A stretch of 64,000 nt of DNA from Phoenix dactylifera (GCF_009389715.1 NW_024067679.1:1034501-1098500), one strand, 5' to 3'; shown: positions 11,684 to 23,062, counted from the stretch's first letter. The notes: a model not told the origin generated them from the sequence alone. A program made the numbers and translations.

Positions 11684-13320
11684 AATCTTCTTCTTTTTTT
11701 CATACATATCTTTCTAAATATTAAAATTTGCATGAATACCCTTTCAAAATTGATATTTACATGTATACTTTCATAAAATACTTGTTTTACGTATATAGCC
11801 TTTATTTTCTTTTTTCTTACATATATACCCATACCTAACGCCGTTAAAAAATTAGTAGTTTAAAATTAAAAATGACTGAAATATCCTTAATGGATAGATA
11901 TGTAAAAAAAACATTTATAAGGATATATATATATATATATGCAAATAATACTTTGCGAGGGTAATCATGCAATTTCACATATTTACAAGGGTTTACATAA
12001 AAAAATCTAATTTTATTTTTTCAATTCATGCAATTTCTATATCAATTTGAAGAGCATTCATGAAAATTTCAATATTTAAAAGAGTATTTATGCAAATATT
12101 CACAGATTTTTTCATAAAATCTTTCTAAATAATCTTCTTCTTTTTTCATACATATCTTTCTAAATATTAAAATTTGCATGAATACCCTTTCAAAATTGAT
12201 ATTTACATGTATACTTTCATAAAATACTTGTTTTACGTATATAGCCTTTATTTTCTTTTTTCTTACATATATACCCATACCTAACGCCGTTAAAAAATTA
12301 GTAGTTTAAAATTAAAAATGACTAAAATATCCTTAATTGATAGATATGTAAAAAAATATTTATAAGGATATATATATATATATATATGTAAATAATACTT
12401 TGCGAGGGTAATCATGCAATTTCACATATTTAGAAGGGTTTACATAAAAAAATCTAATTTTATTTTTTCAATTCATGCAATTTCTATATCAATTTGAAGG
12501 GCGTTCATGAAAATTTCAATATTTAAAAGAGTATTTATGCAAATATTCACAGATTTTTTCATAAAATCTTTCTAAATAATCTTCTTCTTTTTTCATACAT
12601 ATCTTTCTAAATATTAAAATTTGCATGAATACCCTTTCAAAATTGATATTTACATGTATACTTTCATAAAATACTTGTTTTATGTATATAGCCTTTATTT
12701 TCTTTTTTCTTACATATATATCCATACCTAACGCCGTTAAAAAATTAGTAGTTTAAAATTAAAAATGACTGAAATATTCTTAATGGATAGATATGCAAAA
12801 AAAAATATTTATAAGGATATATATATATATATATATATACAAATAATACTTTGCGAGGGTAATCATGTAATTTCACATATTTAGAAGGGTTTACATAAAA
12901 AAATCTAATTTTATTTTTTCAATTCATGCAATTTATATATCAATTTGAAGGGCATTCATGAAAATTTCAATATTCAAAAGAGTATTTATGCAAATATTCA
13001 AAGATTTTTTTTTTGTGTGTATACCCTCATAAATATATGAAATTGTATGAATACTCTCCAAAATTGCTATTTGCATGTATACCCTTATAAACATTTTTTT
13101 TGTATGTTTACCCATTAATAGTATTTTTGTCATTTCAATTTTAAATCTCTAACTTCTTAACGACGTTAGATGGCATGGGTGCATACGTAAAAAAAGAAAA
13201 AGAAAAAAATACATATCAAATAAGTGTTTGACGAGGATATACATACAAATATCGATTTTGGAAGGGTATTTACATAAATTCTAATATTTAGGAGGGTATG
13301 TCGCAAAAAATTTCAAAAAA
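11684..13320. mobile_element. Foldback (MITE-like) element with internal tandem copies
   Basis: The left arm, starting near 11690, and the reverse complement of the right arm, ending near 13315, align by eye for roughly 300 bp. Both run through the same order of landmarks: TCTAAATATTA, AATACCCTTNCAAAAT, an ACGCCGTTA/ACGTCGTTA block, TTTAAAATT and a TTTATAAGG block. Between the arms the left-arm sequence is repeated in tandem. No coding capacity is visible, so this looks like a non-autonomous DNA element with long inverted arms. No target duplication could be identified at the borders. Confidence 0.65.
11701..13010. repeat. Three tandem units of about 447 bp
   Basis: The landmark CATACATATCTTTCTAAAT begins at 11701, 12147 and 12594, giving periods of 446 and 447 bp. 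Each unit contains an ACGCCGTTA block, an (AT)n run of varying length (near 11925, 12367 and 12818) and TTTGCGAGGGTAATCATG. The units differ by few substitutions, so the amplification looks recent. The short minus-strand frames that recur in each unit (starting with MGIYVRKKK or MDIYVRKKK) are by-products of the repeat. Confidence 0.9.
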
Positions 13321-14339
13321 ATGTGCTGCCAATCTTATGGTCTGAATTGCTCTGGTTCTAATACAGAACAACTCCTCTAGATGTACTTGAGAATGTTATT
13401 ATCATATTACTGTTGCCATTAGAATTTGAAGTATAGGTCGAGGTCTGTAAAAAACCAAGGTGGAAGTGAGGTTGGCGATGCTCCGCGGTAAAACATCTTA
13501 TGTTGATGGATAAAGGAGATGTTAGTGATGCAGCTGATTGGTCTTCCAGAATATTGAACCAACTTGAAAATCAAGTCCTCTTGTTGGAGTTTTTTTGGTG
13601 AGGGACTCTGATGCTCAGCTTAGTCGAATTCTATGGAAATAGTAGAAGAGAGTTTTTAGAGAGAGTAGAGTTGTGAGAATAACTTACCTGAGAGTCCTCT
13701 GGTTCCCTCCATATAAAGGATGGGTCCTGTCTATTACTGAAATTGACGGGGCATGCAATAACTGCCCAACAATAGCTCTTCATGATGTACAATAATTGCA
13801 CAATAAAGGCTTCCACATCAGGCACGAGGTAATAACCGCTTTAATCGTGCAATTATGACCGAGTTGGTGTAACTATTGCCAAGATCGTAGCCACATTCAG
13901 GATAGGCATCAATAGTCGTCAAATAGTCTTTGATGAGATACGTAGTGTTTCCCTATTGCTTGATCCCAGAATGGTACTTTGGCTATCACCAAAGTTAAGT
14001 ACTTATAATACTAAGGTTAGGAACTTCAGTTTACCCTGAAGTCAGTAGGTAAATATTCACAATATCACTTGCCCCTACTTTCGAGCCTAAGATTATTTTC
14101 TGCTAGGGTGAAGAAGCACTTTTGAACTGACCGAAGTTATACTTGGATATTTTTGGGATCGTGCAAGAAGTTTTGGAAGCAATATTTGCATCGACTGAGA
14201 TTCTCAAAGTGTCATCATTTTGGTGCAATTTCTTGGGCGTTGATGGAACTTTCGAAAAGATTTGAAATGAGAATTCGAGTGGTATTGTTGCCCAGTTATG
14301 TAGCCTAAGAATATGATGAATTGGGTTTTTTAAAATTTA
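13321..14339. other. Spacer, possibly an old minus-strand LTR fragment
   Basis: No gene is supported. On the minus strand the part around 13560-13740 looks like the promoter and leader of an LTR: a TTTATATGG box near 13720, then pyrimidine-rich sequence and CTGAGCATCAGAG, a leader motif seen in plant retroelements. Without a second copy this is only a suggestion. Confidence 0.3.
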
Positions 14340-15105
14340 CGAACTATATGTGATGTGCAATGGCTAGAATAAATGGCAAACAAAGTATAAATGAAATACA
14401 CAATACAAACAATCAAAACACCACATATACAAAATATTAATAGTGGTTCGGTGCGAAACCCAGCACGTACATCTACTCCCCAAGCTTCTTACTTGAGAAT
14501 TTCAATCCACTAATTTTCCACAAATAATTACAATGTCAGATACCATCAACAAAATAATCCTAACTCTTTCCAAGCTAGTCACTCATTTTTTGGGCACGAG
14601 CAAGCCTTATACACTATTTCAAGATATGTATCCAAGTTTTAACTCAATCGAAACTTGTCCCCACAAATACAAAGTGATACAATGATTAAACTTTGAATAT
14701 ACAATAAATATAATAAAATCTCCTTAATGAGCAAAAATAAAACCAATTAAAGCTCTTTAGAATTGCCCAAAGAAACCCTTTTGATGTGCACTTTAATTGG
14801 GAATCTTTAATGAATACTCTTGAAGTGGTTGTTGAAGTTGTATTGAATATTTCTCACTCAATGAATACTTTTGTGCTTTGAATGCTTTCTCTCTTAATTT
14901 TTTTTTTGTTTCTTCACCTTTCGGAAGTCTTCTTATAGAGAATAGGCTGGAGAGTGTATACTAGCCGTTGGATACCATTGGAGAGTGATAAGGATCTATT
15001 TCATGTACCTTTTTTGTGCTAAAAAACTAGCTATTATAGTCTGCTAGAATAGAGGGATCGACCTACAGGTCGACTTTTGGTTCAGGGGTTGAACCCTAGT
15101 GTGGA
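14340..15105 (-). mobile_element. Fragment of an older Sirevirus-like LTR, split by the 15111-33180 element
   Basis: On the minus strand the segment around 14440-14530 reads GAAGCTTGGGGAGTAGA...GCACCGAACCACTAT, which parallels the end of the Sirevirus LTR in this window (16435-16490, GAAGCTTGGGGAGTGGA...CCGAACCACTAT). Joined at the CCTAG duplication with 33186 onward it continues as a similar LTR. It is therefore the host site of the Sirevirus insertion: an earlier related element in the opposite orientation. Confidence 0.6.
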
Positions 15106-15110
15106 GTGAT

Positions 15111-16660
15111 TGATTATACCCCTATTTGATTTTGATGAGCTCAAAGCATTTGAGTATATTTAATGTTGTACTAATGAATTCAATCTAGTGTTTCAGACAA
15201 ATATATGTGAATTTATCTTTAAGAGCATCGAGCAGAGAAGTGTTTTTTAGATCCTGTTACCGAGTCGACTTTAGAAAGATGCGAATCGACTCCAACGTTT
15301 GGTGAGTCGACTCCTAAACATGCCAGAGTCGACTCTCAGAGGAAAGCAGACTGAAAGACAGAAAACCAAACATAGTGACCCTGTGAACGAGTCGACTCCA
15401 AGAATACGAGAGTCGACCCCAAGTCAGCCGAGTCGACCCCAATAAAGTGCGAGTTGACTCCGATGCAGTTCAACTCGAAAGACAGAGGATCAGTTTTTCG
15501 GTCTCTAAGAGCCGAGTCGACTCCAAGATGATCCGAGTCGACTCGAGAGAGAAATGCAGAAAAATAGATCTCTGAAATCCTGAGAACGAGCCGTCTCCAA
15601 AATGACGAGTCATCTCCAGATCTTGGCGAGTCGACTCCAGGGTTGGCCCGAGTCGACTTCGGGTCGGAACAGTACTTTAATTCAAATTCTAAACAGTGGA
15701 TGAGTCGTCTCCAGTAAAGCATGAGTCGACTTCAGCAACAGCCGAGTCGACTCCAGATCGAGCGAGTCGACTCCGACCCCAATGGATACATTGTCAGATG
15801 ATGCAGACTGTGCAGAACGGCCACAAATCAATGTCTAACGGCTATTTTTCAAAAGAGACTGTTTAAATAGCCAGAGTAAACAGTAGTAGACATCAAGAGA
15901 GCTATTCCATTCAAGTAAAAAGGATTTTCCACCTATCAAGAGTTCTCAAGAGTAAATACAAGCAAAAGAAGGAAGAGGTGCATTCAACTCCATCCGACAA
16001 GCACTTCCTTCGCTTTCAAGGCTCTCCTACTGTCCTCAAATCTCCAGTACTTTTCAGAGGAGATTCAGAAATCGAAAAGTCCCAACTTTCCATTCCAAAA
16101 TCTGTTTGAGGGCTTCTAACCTTTACTTTGCATTTATTGTTTATCACATCTGCTTGTTTAGAAGCTTTTTAAGTGAAATCTCAAACACTACTTTTCTTAC
16201 TTGATTCAATCAGGAGATTGAATTAAGGGTTGTAAGATTAGTTGGTGAGCCAAAGTTAAAACCAACGGTGTAAGGGTTTGATTGTGATCCCGGAAAAACA
16301 ATCGAATGGTTCTAGTCGGTAAGCCTGTGAAAACCGACCGAGTTCGTTGTGATCTCGTGAAAACAACAAGTTGGGTTGTGAACTTGTAAAACAATCGGCT
16401 GTAATCTAAGGGATTATAGTGAACTCCCAAGTGAAGCTTGGGGAGTGGACGTAGGAGCAAGGGTTAGCTCCGAACCACTATAAACTAGTTTGTGTTTGTA
16501 TTGGCTGCTGTCCTCTCTCTCTCTCTTCATTCACTTCATCTAGTAACTTAACTAATTTACTTGCAATAGATTTAGTTAATTACTAATCATAGTTTTTAAT
16601 TGGTCGAGAATTAATACAAACCCAATTCACCCCCCTCTTGGGTTGTCTTCTTGGGCAACA
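15111..16660 (+). mobile_element. 5' LTR of the Sirevirus-type element
   Basis: The LTR is 1550 bp with TG...CA ends. Its first third (about 15250-15780) holds the GAGTCGACTC palindrome array; the likely transcription region follows near 15860-15890. The partner LTR is about 280 bp longer, because this copy lacks a block just after GCATCGAGC (15232) that the 3' copy has at about 25576-25850. Confidence 0.92.
15252..15780. repeat. GAGTCGACTC palindrome array in the Sirevirus 5' LTR
   Basis: The 10-bp perfect palindrome GAGTCGACTC occurs about eight times, with a similar number of one- or two-base variants such as GAGTCGACCC and GAGTCGTCTC, spaced irregularly by about 20-40 bp. Clusters of palindromes upstream of the promoter are a known trait of Sirevirus LTRs; this particular motif I do not recognise as a described one. 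Confidence 0.85.
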
Positions 16661-16662
16661 AG

Positions 16663-16674
16663 TGGTATCAGAGC
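16663..16674 (+). promoter_or_regulatory. Primer-binding site for initiator tRNA-Met (Sirevirus)
   Basis: TGGTATCAGAGC, two bases after the LTR end, is the standard initiator tRNA-Met priming site of plant copia elements. Confidence 0.93.
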
Positions 16675-16708
16675 TGTAGCTCATATATTAAAAGAGTAAA
16701 AGATCAAA

Positions 16709-18359
16709 ATGACAACCCCTTTTGGATCTTCTCTTAGCGAGGGGCAATCCACCAATAGGCCTCCATTCTTCAATGGAACTAACTACACCTATTGGAAGGC
16801 TAGGATAAGGATATTTATCCAAGCCTAAAGCAATGAATGTACTATTTTGTGCCTTATACCATAATGAATTCAATAGAATCTCTACTTGCAATTCTGCAAA
16901 AGAGATATGGGATAGACTTGAAGTGACCCACGAGGGCATGAATCAAGTCAAGGAATCTAAAATAAACATGCTAGTTCATAAGTATGAACTGTTTAAAATG
17001 GAATCTAATGAAACCATCACTAGCATGTTCACTAGATTTATTGATATTGTCAACGGCTTAAAAAGCCTTGGCAAAAGTTATACTAACAGTGACCTTGTCA
17101 GGAAAATTCTTCGATCTTTACCAAGGTCATGGAAAGCCAAGGTAACGGCGATCCAAGAAGCTAAAGACTTGAACAAACTGTTACTCGAGGAGCTTCTTGG
17201 ATCTTTCATGACACATAAGCTCACAATGAAGCAACATAGTGAAGAAGAGTCCTCCCACAAGAAAAAGGTAATTGCCCTTAAGTCTACTTTTTCTAACAAG
17301 GATCCCTCTTGCAGTAGCAGCAGTGAAGAAGAAGACAATGAGGGAGATGAAGATGAGGCTCTTCTCGTGCGAAAGTTCAAAAGATTCATCAACCGGAAGA
17401 AGTCCTTTCATCAGAAGAGAGGTTCCTCAAGTTCCTACAACAAGGACAAAGGTAAGAAAAGAAAAAGTAAGAGAATCGGTTGCTATGAATGCAAGAAGCC
17501 GAAACATTTCAGAATCGACTGTCCCTTGCTGAAGAAGGGCAGCAAATACAAGAAGAAGAAAGCTCTTGTCACCACTTTGACAGACTCCGATCAATCATCA
17601 TCATCATCAGATGAGGAACAAGAGGAAAAAGCAAATTTTTGTTTTATGGCAAACGAAAATAAGGTAATATCTGAAACACATTTAGATTTTACCTTTGATG
17701 AATTGTATGATGCTTTTAATGAACTAATGGATGAATATAAGACAATAAACCTTAAAAATAAAGAATTGAAACTAACTAATCAATCTTACACTCATAAGTA
17801 CGATAAGTTAATTAAGGACAAGGACTCTATCATCAAAGAAAACTTAGAACTTAAAACAAGCAATCAATTGCTAACTCAAAAAACTAATACTTTAATTAAA
17901 GATAACGAAAGACTAACTAAAGAAGTTTCAGAACTTAAAAACAGTCACCGAACTCTGAAAGATAACTTTACAAAAGATCTAAATTTACTAAAAACAGAAA
18001 AACTGAACTTAACAAAAGAACTTGAAAAATATAAACCTATAGTTGAGAAGTTTAGCTTTAGTTCTGAAAAACTAGACATGATTCTTAATAATCAAAGAGC
18101 TGTATTGAATAAAGCCGGTTTAGGGTATAAGCCTAACAACAAGCAAAAATTTCTTAAAAACTTTTTTGTAAAAATCGGAAAAAGTAAAACCAAAAATATA
18201 ACTTGTTTTTGTTGTGGTAAAGTAAGACATATAGCAAATGTATGTAACCACAAAAAAACTGAAGTTAAAAGAATGATTAAAAGGATTTGGATTCCAAAAG
18301 GAACCAACATTACAAATCTTGAAGGACCCAAGAAAACTTGGGTACTTAAAACTGTATGA
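16709..18359 (+). pseudogene. Sirevirus gag, internally deleted
   Basis: The start codon at 16709 opens the usual gag N-terminus (FNGTNYTYWKARI). At about 16828 the frame ends in TAA and resumes at 16833 with MNVLFCALYHNEFNRIS; about 45 codons of the family are missing at this join and the frame changes. The rest is open for 508 codons: the gag core, two zinc knuckles (CYECKKPKHFRIDC near 17482, and CFCCGKVRHIANVC near 18210), and between them a long lysine/leucine-rich coiled coil, about residues 285-420, typical of Sirevirus gag. The product packages the RNA into particles. The pol frame begins +1 to it around 18319-18359. Confidence 0.85.
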
Positions 18360-20562
18360 TTTTCTTGTGTATGAGTGTCTTGCAGCCAAGATCAACAAAC
18401 ACTGTTGGTACTTGGATAGTGGCTGCTCAAGACACATGACGGGTGACAAGGAGCAATTCTTCACCCTAGAACCTAAAGAGGGAGGCGCGGTGACTTTTGG
18501 AGACAACAACCAAGGTCACATCATTGGTATAGGTAAAATACAAATCACTCCTTCAACCTTCGTTGATAATGTACGGTTTGTAGATGGTCTTAAGTATAAC
18601 TTACTTAGCGTTAGTCAATTATGTGATAGAGGTTTTGATGTTCTGTTTAAGCCATCTTTATCCATCATAACCAACTCAATTGACAATAGCTTAGTATTCA
18701 AAGGAATAAGACGTGGCAATGTTTATGTAGTAGATCTTGAAGATCTCGCCAATAATAGCCCGTTGCCTAGTAGCTAGTAATTCTAAAGTCAATGATGCAA
18801 GTTGGTTATGGCACCGTAAATTAGGTAATGCAAGTATGGATACAATATTAAAATTAGTTAAAAGAGATTCTGTGATTGGTTTGCCAAAGCTAAAATTTGA
18901 GAAAAATAAAATTTGTGAAGCATGTCAATATGGCAAACAATCTAGAAGTTTCTTTAAATCCATAAATTGTGTCTCTACTACTAGACCCCTTGAACTACTT
19001 CACATGGATCTTTTTGGACCAACTACAACCACAAGCCTTGGTGGAAATAAGTATGGCCTCGTCATTGTAGATGATTTTTTTAGATACACATGGATCATGT
19101 TTTTAGCTCATAAAGATGAAGCATTTTCAGTATTTAAGAAATTTCATAAGGAAGTAACTAACTCAAGAAATGCTTCAGTTATAGCTATTAGTAGTGATCA
19201 TGGAACGAAATTTGAAAATCATCTATTTGATGAATTCTGTAGTAAAAAGGGGATAACTCATAATTTCTCTGCACCTAGGATACCACAACAAAATGGAGTT
19301 GTGGAAACAAAGAATAGAATCCCAGAGAAAATGGCTAGAACCATGTTGTGTGAAAGTAACCTCCCAAAGTATTTTTGGGGAGAAGCCATTAACACATCAT
19401 GTTATATACTAAATAGAGTTCTATTAAGACCAATTATAAAGAAAACACCTTACGAACTTTGGAGAGATAGAAAGCCCAAAGTAAACTACTTTCATGTGTT
19501 TGGATGTAGGTGTTTCATTCATAATAATGGCAAAGATAACTTGGGTAAATTTGATTCCAAATCTGATGAAGGTATCTTTTTGGGATATTCTACATCAAGT
19601 AAGGCTTATAGAGTCTTCAACAAAAGAACCCTTGTAATTGAAGAATCCATCCATGTTGTTTTTGATAATTCTAATGATGCTTCCTCCAACAAGAGAGTAG
19701 TATTTGATGATGATGCAGGAATAATTGAAGAAAAGATGGATCACATGACTCTACAAGAGGATGAACCCAAGCAAGTTGAAGAAACTACAACAAGCCAGGA
19801 TGTAATTGCCGAACATAGGCTTACAAAGGCTTGGAGGTATGCTCACGATCATCCTAAAGAATTAATCTTAGATAATCCATCTCAACCTGTTAGAACAAGA
19901 GCCTCTCTTAGGAACTTAAATAATCATCTAGCATTTGTTTCACATTTAGAACCTAAAAATATAGAAAAAGCTGAAAGTGATGTAAATTGGATAAATACTA
20001 TGCAAGAGAAACTTAACCAATTTATAAGAAATAAAGTATGGAACTTAGTTGAAAGACCCACTGAATACTCAATAATAGGAACTAAATGGATATACAAAAA
20101 TAAACTTGATGAAAATGGAGTTGTGGTTAGGAACAAGGCTAGACTAGTAGCAAAGGGCTATAATCAAGAAGAAGGTATAGATTTTGATGAGACTTTTGCT
20201 CCTGTAGCTAGACTTGAGGCAATTAGATTGTTACTAGCATTTGCATATAATAAAGATTTCAAATTATTCCAAATGGATGTAAAAAGTGCCTTCTTGAATA
20301 GGTATATTAATGAGGAAGTTTATGTAGAACAACCTTTTGGTTTTGAGAATCATCAATACCCCAATCATGTTTATAAACTAAATAAAGCACTTTATGGCCT
20401 AAAACAAGCCCCTAGAGCATGGTATGAAAGACTTAGCAAATTTCTATTAGACCATGAATTTTCTAGAGGAAATGTTGATACAACTCTATTTTTGAAAAAG
20501 GAAAACAAAAATATGTTAGTTGTGCAGATTTATGTAGATGATATTATTTTCGGTGCTACTAA
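18319..20562 (+). pseudogene. Sirevirus pol, first part: protease, integrase, N-terminal reverse transcriptase
   Basis: The protease is at 18400-18440 (WYLDSGCSRHMTGD). A frame change near 18757 leads to the pre-integrase zinc region ([11 protein letters not shown]...CEACQYGK) and the integrase core, whose three acidic residues survive in [15 protein letters not shown] and NGVVETKN (positions about 19000, 19195 and 19300). The reverse transcriptase begins near 20080 ([14 protein letters not shown]) and has [11 protein letters not shown] near 20270 and the catalytic [11 protein letters not shown] at 20530-20562. There the CACTA element interrupts it, so no complete enzyme is possible. The first part alone has two frame problems: the gag junction and 18757. 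Confidence 0.88.
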
Positions 20563-20594
20563 CACTACAAGAAAAACTATCTTTTCCGACTTTT

Positions 20595-20780
20595 GTCTGC
20601 CGACGCTAAGTAGAAGCGTCGGTAATTTTTTAGGAAGTCTGGCTTCCGCCGACGCTTATAAGCGTCGTCGCAATCGGTAGCTTGGGCCGACGCTTTTAAG
20701 CGTCGGCGGAAGCAAAAATTCCTTTTTTTTTATTTTTTTCCTCCCAACGACGCTTTAGAAAGCGTCGTCGGAGGCCATTA
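20595..20780. repeat. Left subterminal hairpin repeats of the CACTA element
   Basis: Four hairpin-like copies of the motif GACGCTTnnAAGCGTC begin near 20603, 20650, 20688 and 20749. In CACTA elements such repeats bind the transposase. Confidence 0.8.
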
Positions 20781-20898
20781 TCCCCTCCTCCCCTCCTCCC
20801 TGCAAATTCCTCTCGATCCCGAACCCATCCAGCCGCCCCCCTCCCCTTCTCTCTCCGCCGCTCGCCCCCTCCCCCCTCCTCTCTACAAATCCCCTCCC

Positions 20899-21690
20899 CT
20901 CTCCCGATCCCTCGACAAGGTCGCCCGCGCCCACTCCCTCTCACTCCTCTCTCGCCCCCATGACCACCTCGTCTACCTCACCTTCTCCGCCCTTGCCCTC
21001 CTCAAGCTTCGCCGCCCTGCCGACGCCCTCGCCGAGCTCGATTCCCTCCAACCCCTCCCCACCTCCCCCGACCCCTTCGGCTCCCCTCGCTTCCTCTTCG
21101 AGTCCTACCCCCATCTCTGCCCCGGCCGCCAGGGCTCCATGCTCCCATTCTCCCTCTGCCTCCTCTACGCCAGCCTCCCCTAGTCCCTCGGTGATCGCCC
21201 CGAAACCCTAGATCGTCTCTATTTCCTCCTCGATTTCGTCCGCTCCAAGAACCGCGACCACCAATGGCCGTCGGAGGAGAAAGACTCCTCCTTCGCCGCC
21301 GATCGGTGGCGGAGGAGGGAGGTGCTGGTGATGAGCTCTCTCATCTGCAACCACTTCTGCCACCGCGAGTTCGACGTCGCCCTGGTGCTGATCTGCGATT
21401 TGCTGCTCCGATCGCCCTCCGATCCGGTGCTCCTCTCGAGACTGGCCTACATCCAGCTCCAAATTGGGGACCTCGATGGAGCCAACGCTACGTTTGCGAA
21501 GGTGGAGGGGTTGAGGAGTGAGGAAATGGGGGTAGAGTTCGAGAATTTGGTGGGGAGGAACCGGGCGCCGGGGTTCTTGGTGGCGAAGGACTTTGCATCG
21601 GCGGCGAGGGAGTACGATGAGTGTATCGAGAGAGATCTGGGGGATGTGGTGGCTGTGAACAACAATGTCGCACCGGGCATTTGCGAGGGC
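20899..21690 (+). pseudogene. TRAPPC12-like (TRAPP complex subunit, TPR protein) fragment inside the CACTA element
   Basis: One plus-strand frame resembles the middle of the plant TRAPPC12-type protein, a TPR subunit of the vesicle-tethering TRAPP complex. Motifs in order are DKVARAHSLSLLSRPHDHL, SALALLKLRRPADALAELD, FESYPHLCPGRQGSMLPFSL, LDRLYFLLDFVRSKN, REFDVALVLICDLL, LSRLAYIQLQIGDLDGA, and SAAREYDECIERDLGDVVAVNN. A TAG at 21181-21183 breaks the frame. The similarity stops near 21665, and the open frame after it to 21780 is unrelated. Both ends of the host protein are missing, so it is a truncated capture. The second half (from 21322) is an open frame of 152 codons. Identification rests on recognition of the family without a search. 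Confidence 0.75.
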
Positions 21691-21839
21691 TGTGTGCAGA
21701 GTGCTTCGGCGGCGGACAATCCAGAAGCGGCAGAGGCGGAGATGGCGGGGATCATGAGGAGGCGACGGCGGCCACGGTGATGGCTTCGGCGGCGGTTTTC
21801 TTGGGTATTTTTATATTTTTTTTTCTGTAAAAAAATTTA

Positions 21840-22060
21840 TGTCGACGCTTTAAAGCGTCGCTAATTGAACTGCTTGAGGAATTTTAGCAACGCTTAAAAG
21901 CGTCGCTAAAAATAACCTTTAGCGACGCTTTTCAAACGCGTCAGCAATTTTTTTCCACTCCGACATAGCCGACGCTTTGGTGACGCTTTGAAAAGCGTCG
22001 GGAAGAAAATTACCCACGCTTATAAGCGTCGGTAAAAGCCTCAAAAAGCGTCACCAAAGC
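21840..22060. repeat. Right subterminal hairpin repeats of the CACTA element
   Basis: Six or so copies of the GACGCTT/AAGCGTC motif are found near 21842, 21890, 21921, 21970, 22018 and 22047, mirroring the left end. The spacing is 30-50 bp. Confidence 0.8.
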
Positions 22061-22080
22061 TCCTTTTTCTTGTAGTGTAA

Positions 22081-22829
22081 CAATCGCCTTTGCGAAGAGT
22101 TTGCTGAATTAATGCAGAGTGAATTTGAGATGAGCATGATGGGAGAATTGAACTACTTCCTTGGACTTCAAATCAAACAATCCAAAGAAGGTATTTTCAT
22201 CAATCAAGCTAAATACATCAAGAAAATGCTAAAGAAGTTTGATATGGATGGAAACAAGTCAATTGGCACCTCCATAAGCTCATCTTGCAAACTAGACAAA
22301 GATGAATTAGGTAAATCAGTAGATCAAAAGCTGTATAGAGGTATGATAGGATCTTTACTATATCTTACATCAAGTAGACCTGATATCATGCTTAGTGTAT
22401 GCATGTGTGCTAGATATCAATCTAATCCTAAGGAATCACACCTAATTGCAGTTAAGAGAATTTTTAAATATCTCATAGGAACAAAAAACATAGGTCTATG
22501 GTACTCTAAAGAATCAAGCATAAACTTAATAGGGTACACTGATTCAGACTTCGCTGGTTGTAAACTTGATAGAAAAAGCACCAGCGGATCTTGTCAATTT
22601 TTAGGAGAAAACCTAATTTCATGGTTTAGCAAGAAACAAAACTCGGTTGTACTATCTACGGCTGAAGCCGAATATGTTGCTGCCGGAAGTTGTTGTGCTC
22701 AAATTTTATGTAATGCTTGAATTTGTTTGCACTGATGATCAACTTGCTGATATCTTCACAAAATCCTTAAGTAAAGATCGATTTTATATTCTTAGAAGAG
22801 GGTTAGGAGTGATTGATCCATTCTTGTGA
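22081..22829 (+). pseudogene. Sirevirus pol, second part: C-terminal reverse transcriptase and RNase H
   Basis: The reading frame picks up exactly where the CACTA element interrupted it, with the segment CEEFAELMQSEFEMSMMGEL. It continues through the thumb region and the start of RNase H (GYTDSDFAGCKLDRKSTSG, LSTAEAEYVAAGSCCAQIL near 22660-22710). At about 22710 roughly 50 codons of the RNase H, including the region with its third catalytic residue, are missing and the frame changes. The end of pol then follows (EFVCTDDQLADIFTK...GVIDPF) with a TGA at 22827-22829. Confidence 0.88.
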
Positions 22830-22983
22830 TACTCCCCTCTAATTCATTGATTTTGATGATTAGCTTATGTTGGACATAGGATTTCTTGTCTATGATCATC
22901 AAATCAGTCCTTAAGTCTTAAATATTTTCCTATCTCTCACAAGTGCACGGAATTAACTAAGTTTTTGGTTATGTGCCAGAGTT

Positions 22984-23062
22984 CGAGTCGACTCGCGCAT
23001 TTCAGGAGTCGACTCGCGGTCGAGTCGACTCGCGTCTTACTGGAGTCGACTCGAGGTCGGAA
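22984..23062. repeat. GAGTCGACTC copies between pol and the extra ORF
   Basis: Four perfect copies of the palindrome lie within 80 bp just downstream of pol and about 170 bp before the extra ORF. They are internal to the element, outside either LTR, so the motif is not confined to the LTR promoter. Confidence 0.85.

Larger units (their letters stand above)
20563..22077 (+). mobile_element. Non-autonomous CACTA transposon carrying a host gene fragment
   Basis: The element is 1515 bp. It starts CACTACAAGAAAA and ends TTTTTCTTGTAGTG, the classic CACTA terminal inverted repeats, and is flanked by the 3-bp duplication TAA (20560-20562 and 22078-22080). Both ends carry subterminal repeats built on CGACGCTTnnAAGCGTCG, many as short hairpins. 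It encodes no transposase and would depend on enzymes supplied elsewhere. It is inserted in the reverse transcriptase of the Sirevirus, right after the [11 protein letters not shown] motif, so it is younger than that insertion. The interior holds a TRAPPC12-like fragment. Confidence 0.95.

Noticed and set aside
11581..12725. Repeated short minus-strand frames starting MGIYVRKKK or MDIYVRKKK
   Set aside because: They repeat because the 447-bp DNA unit repeats; the frames are AT-rich with no recognisable domain.
15252..15780. Regular palindromes and spacers that resemble a CRISPR array
   Set aside because: The genome is a plant, spacers are themselves similar, step lengths vary, and the array lies in an LTR.
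20696..20944. Gly/Arg-rich minus-strand frame in the CACTA element
   Set aside because: It is the shadow of CT-rich captured sequence; the supported frame is on the plus strand.
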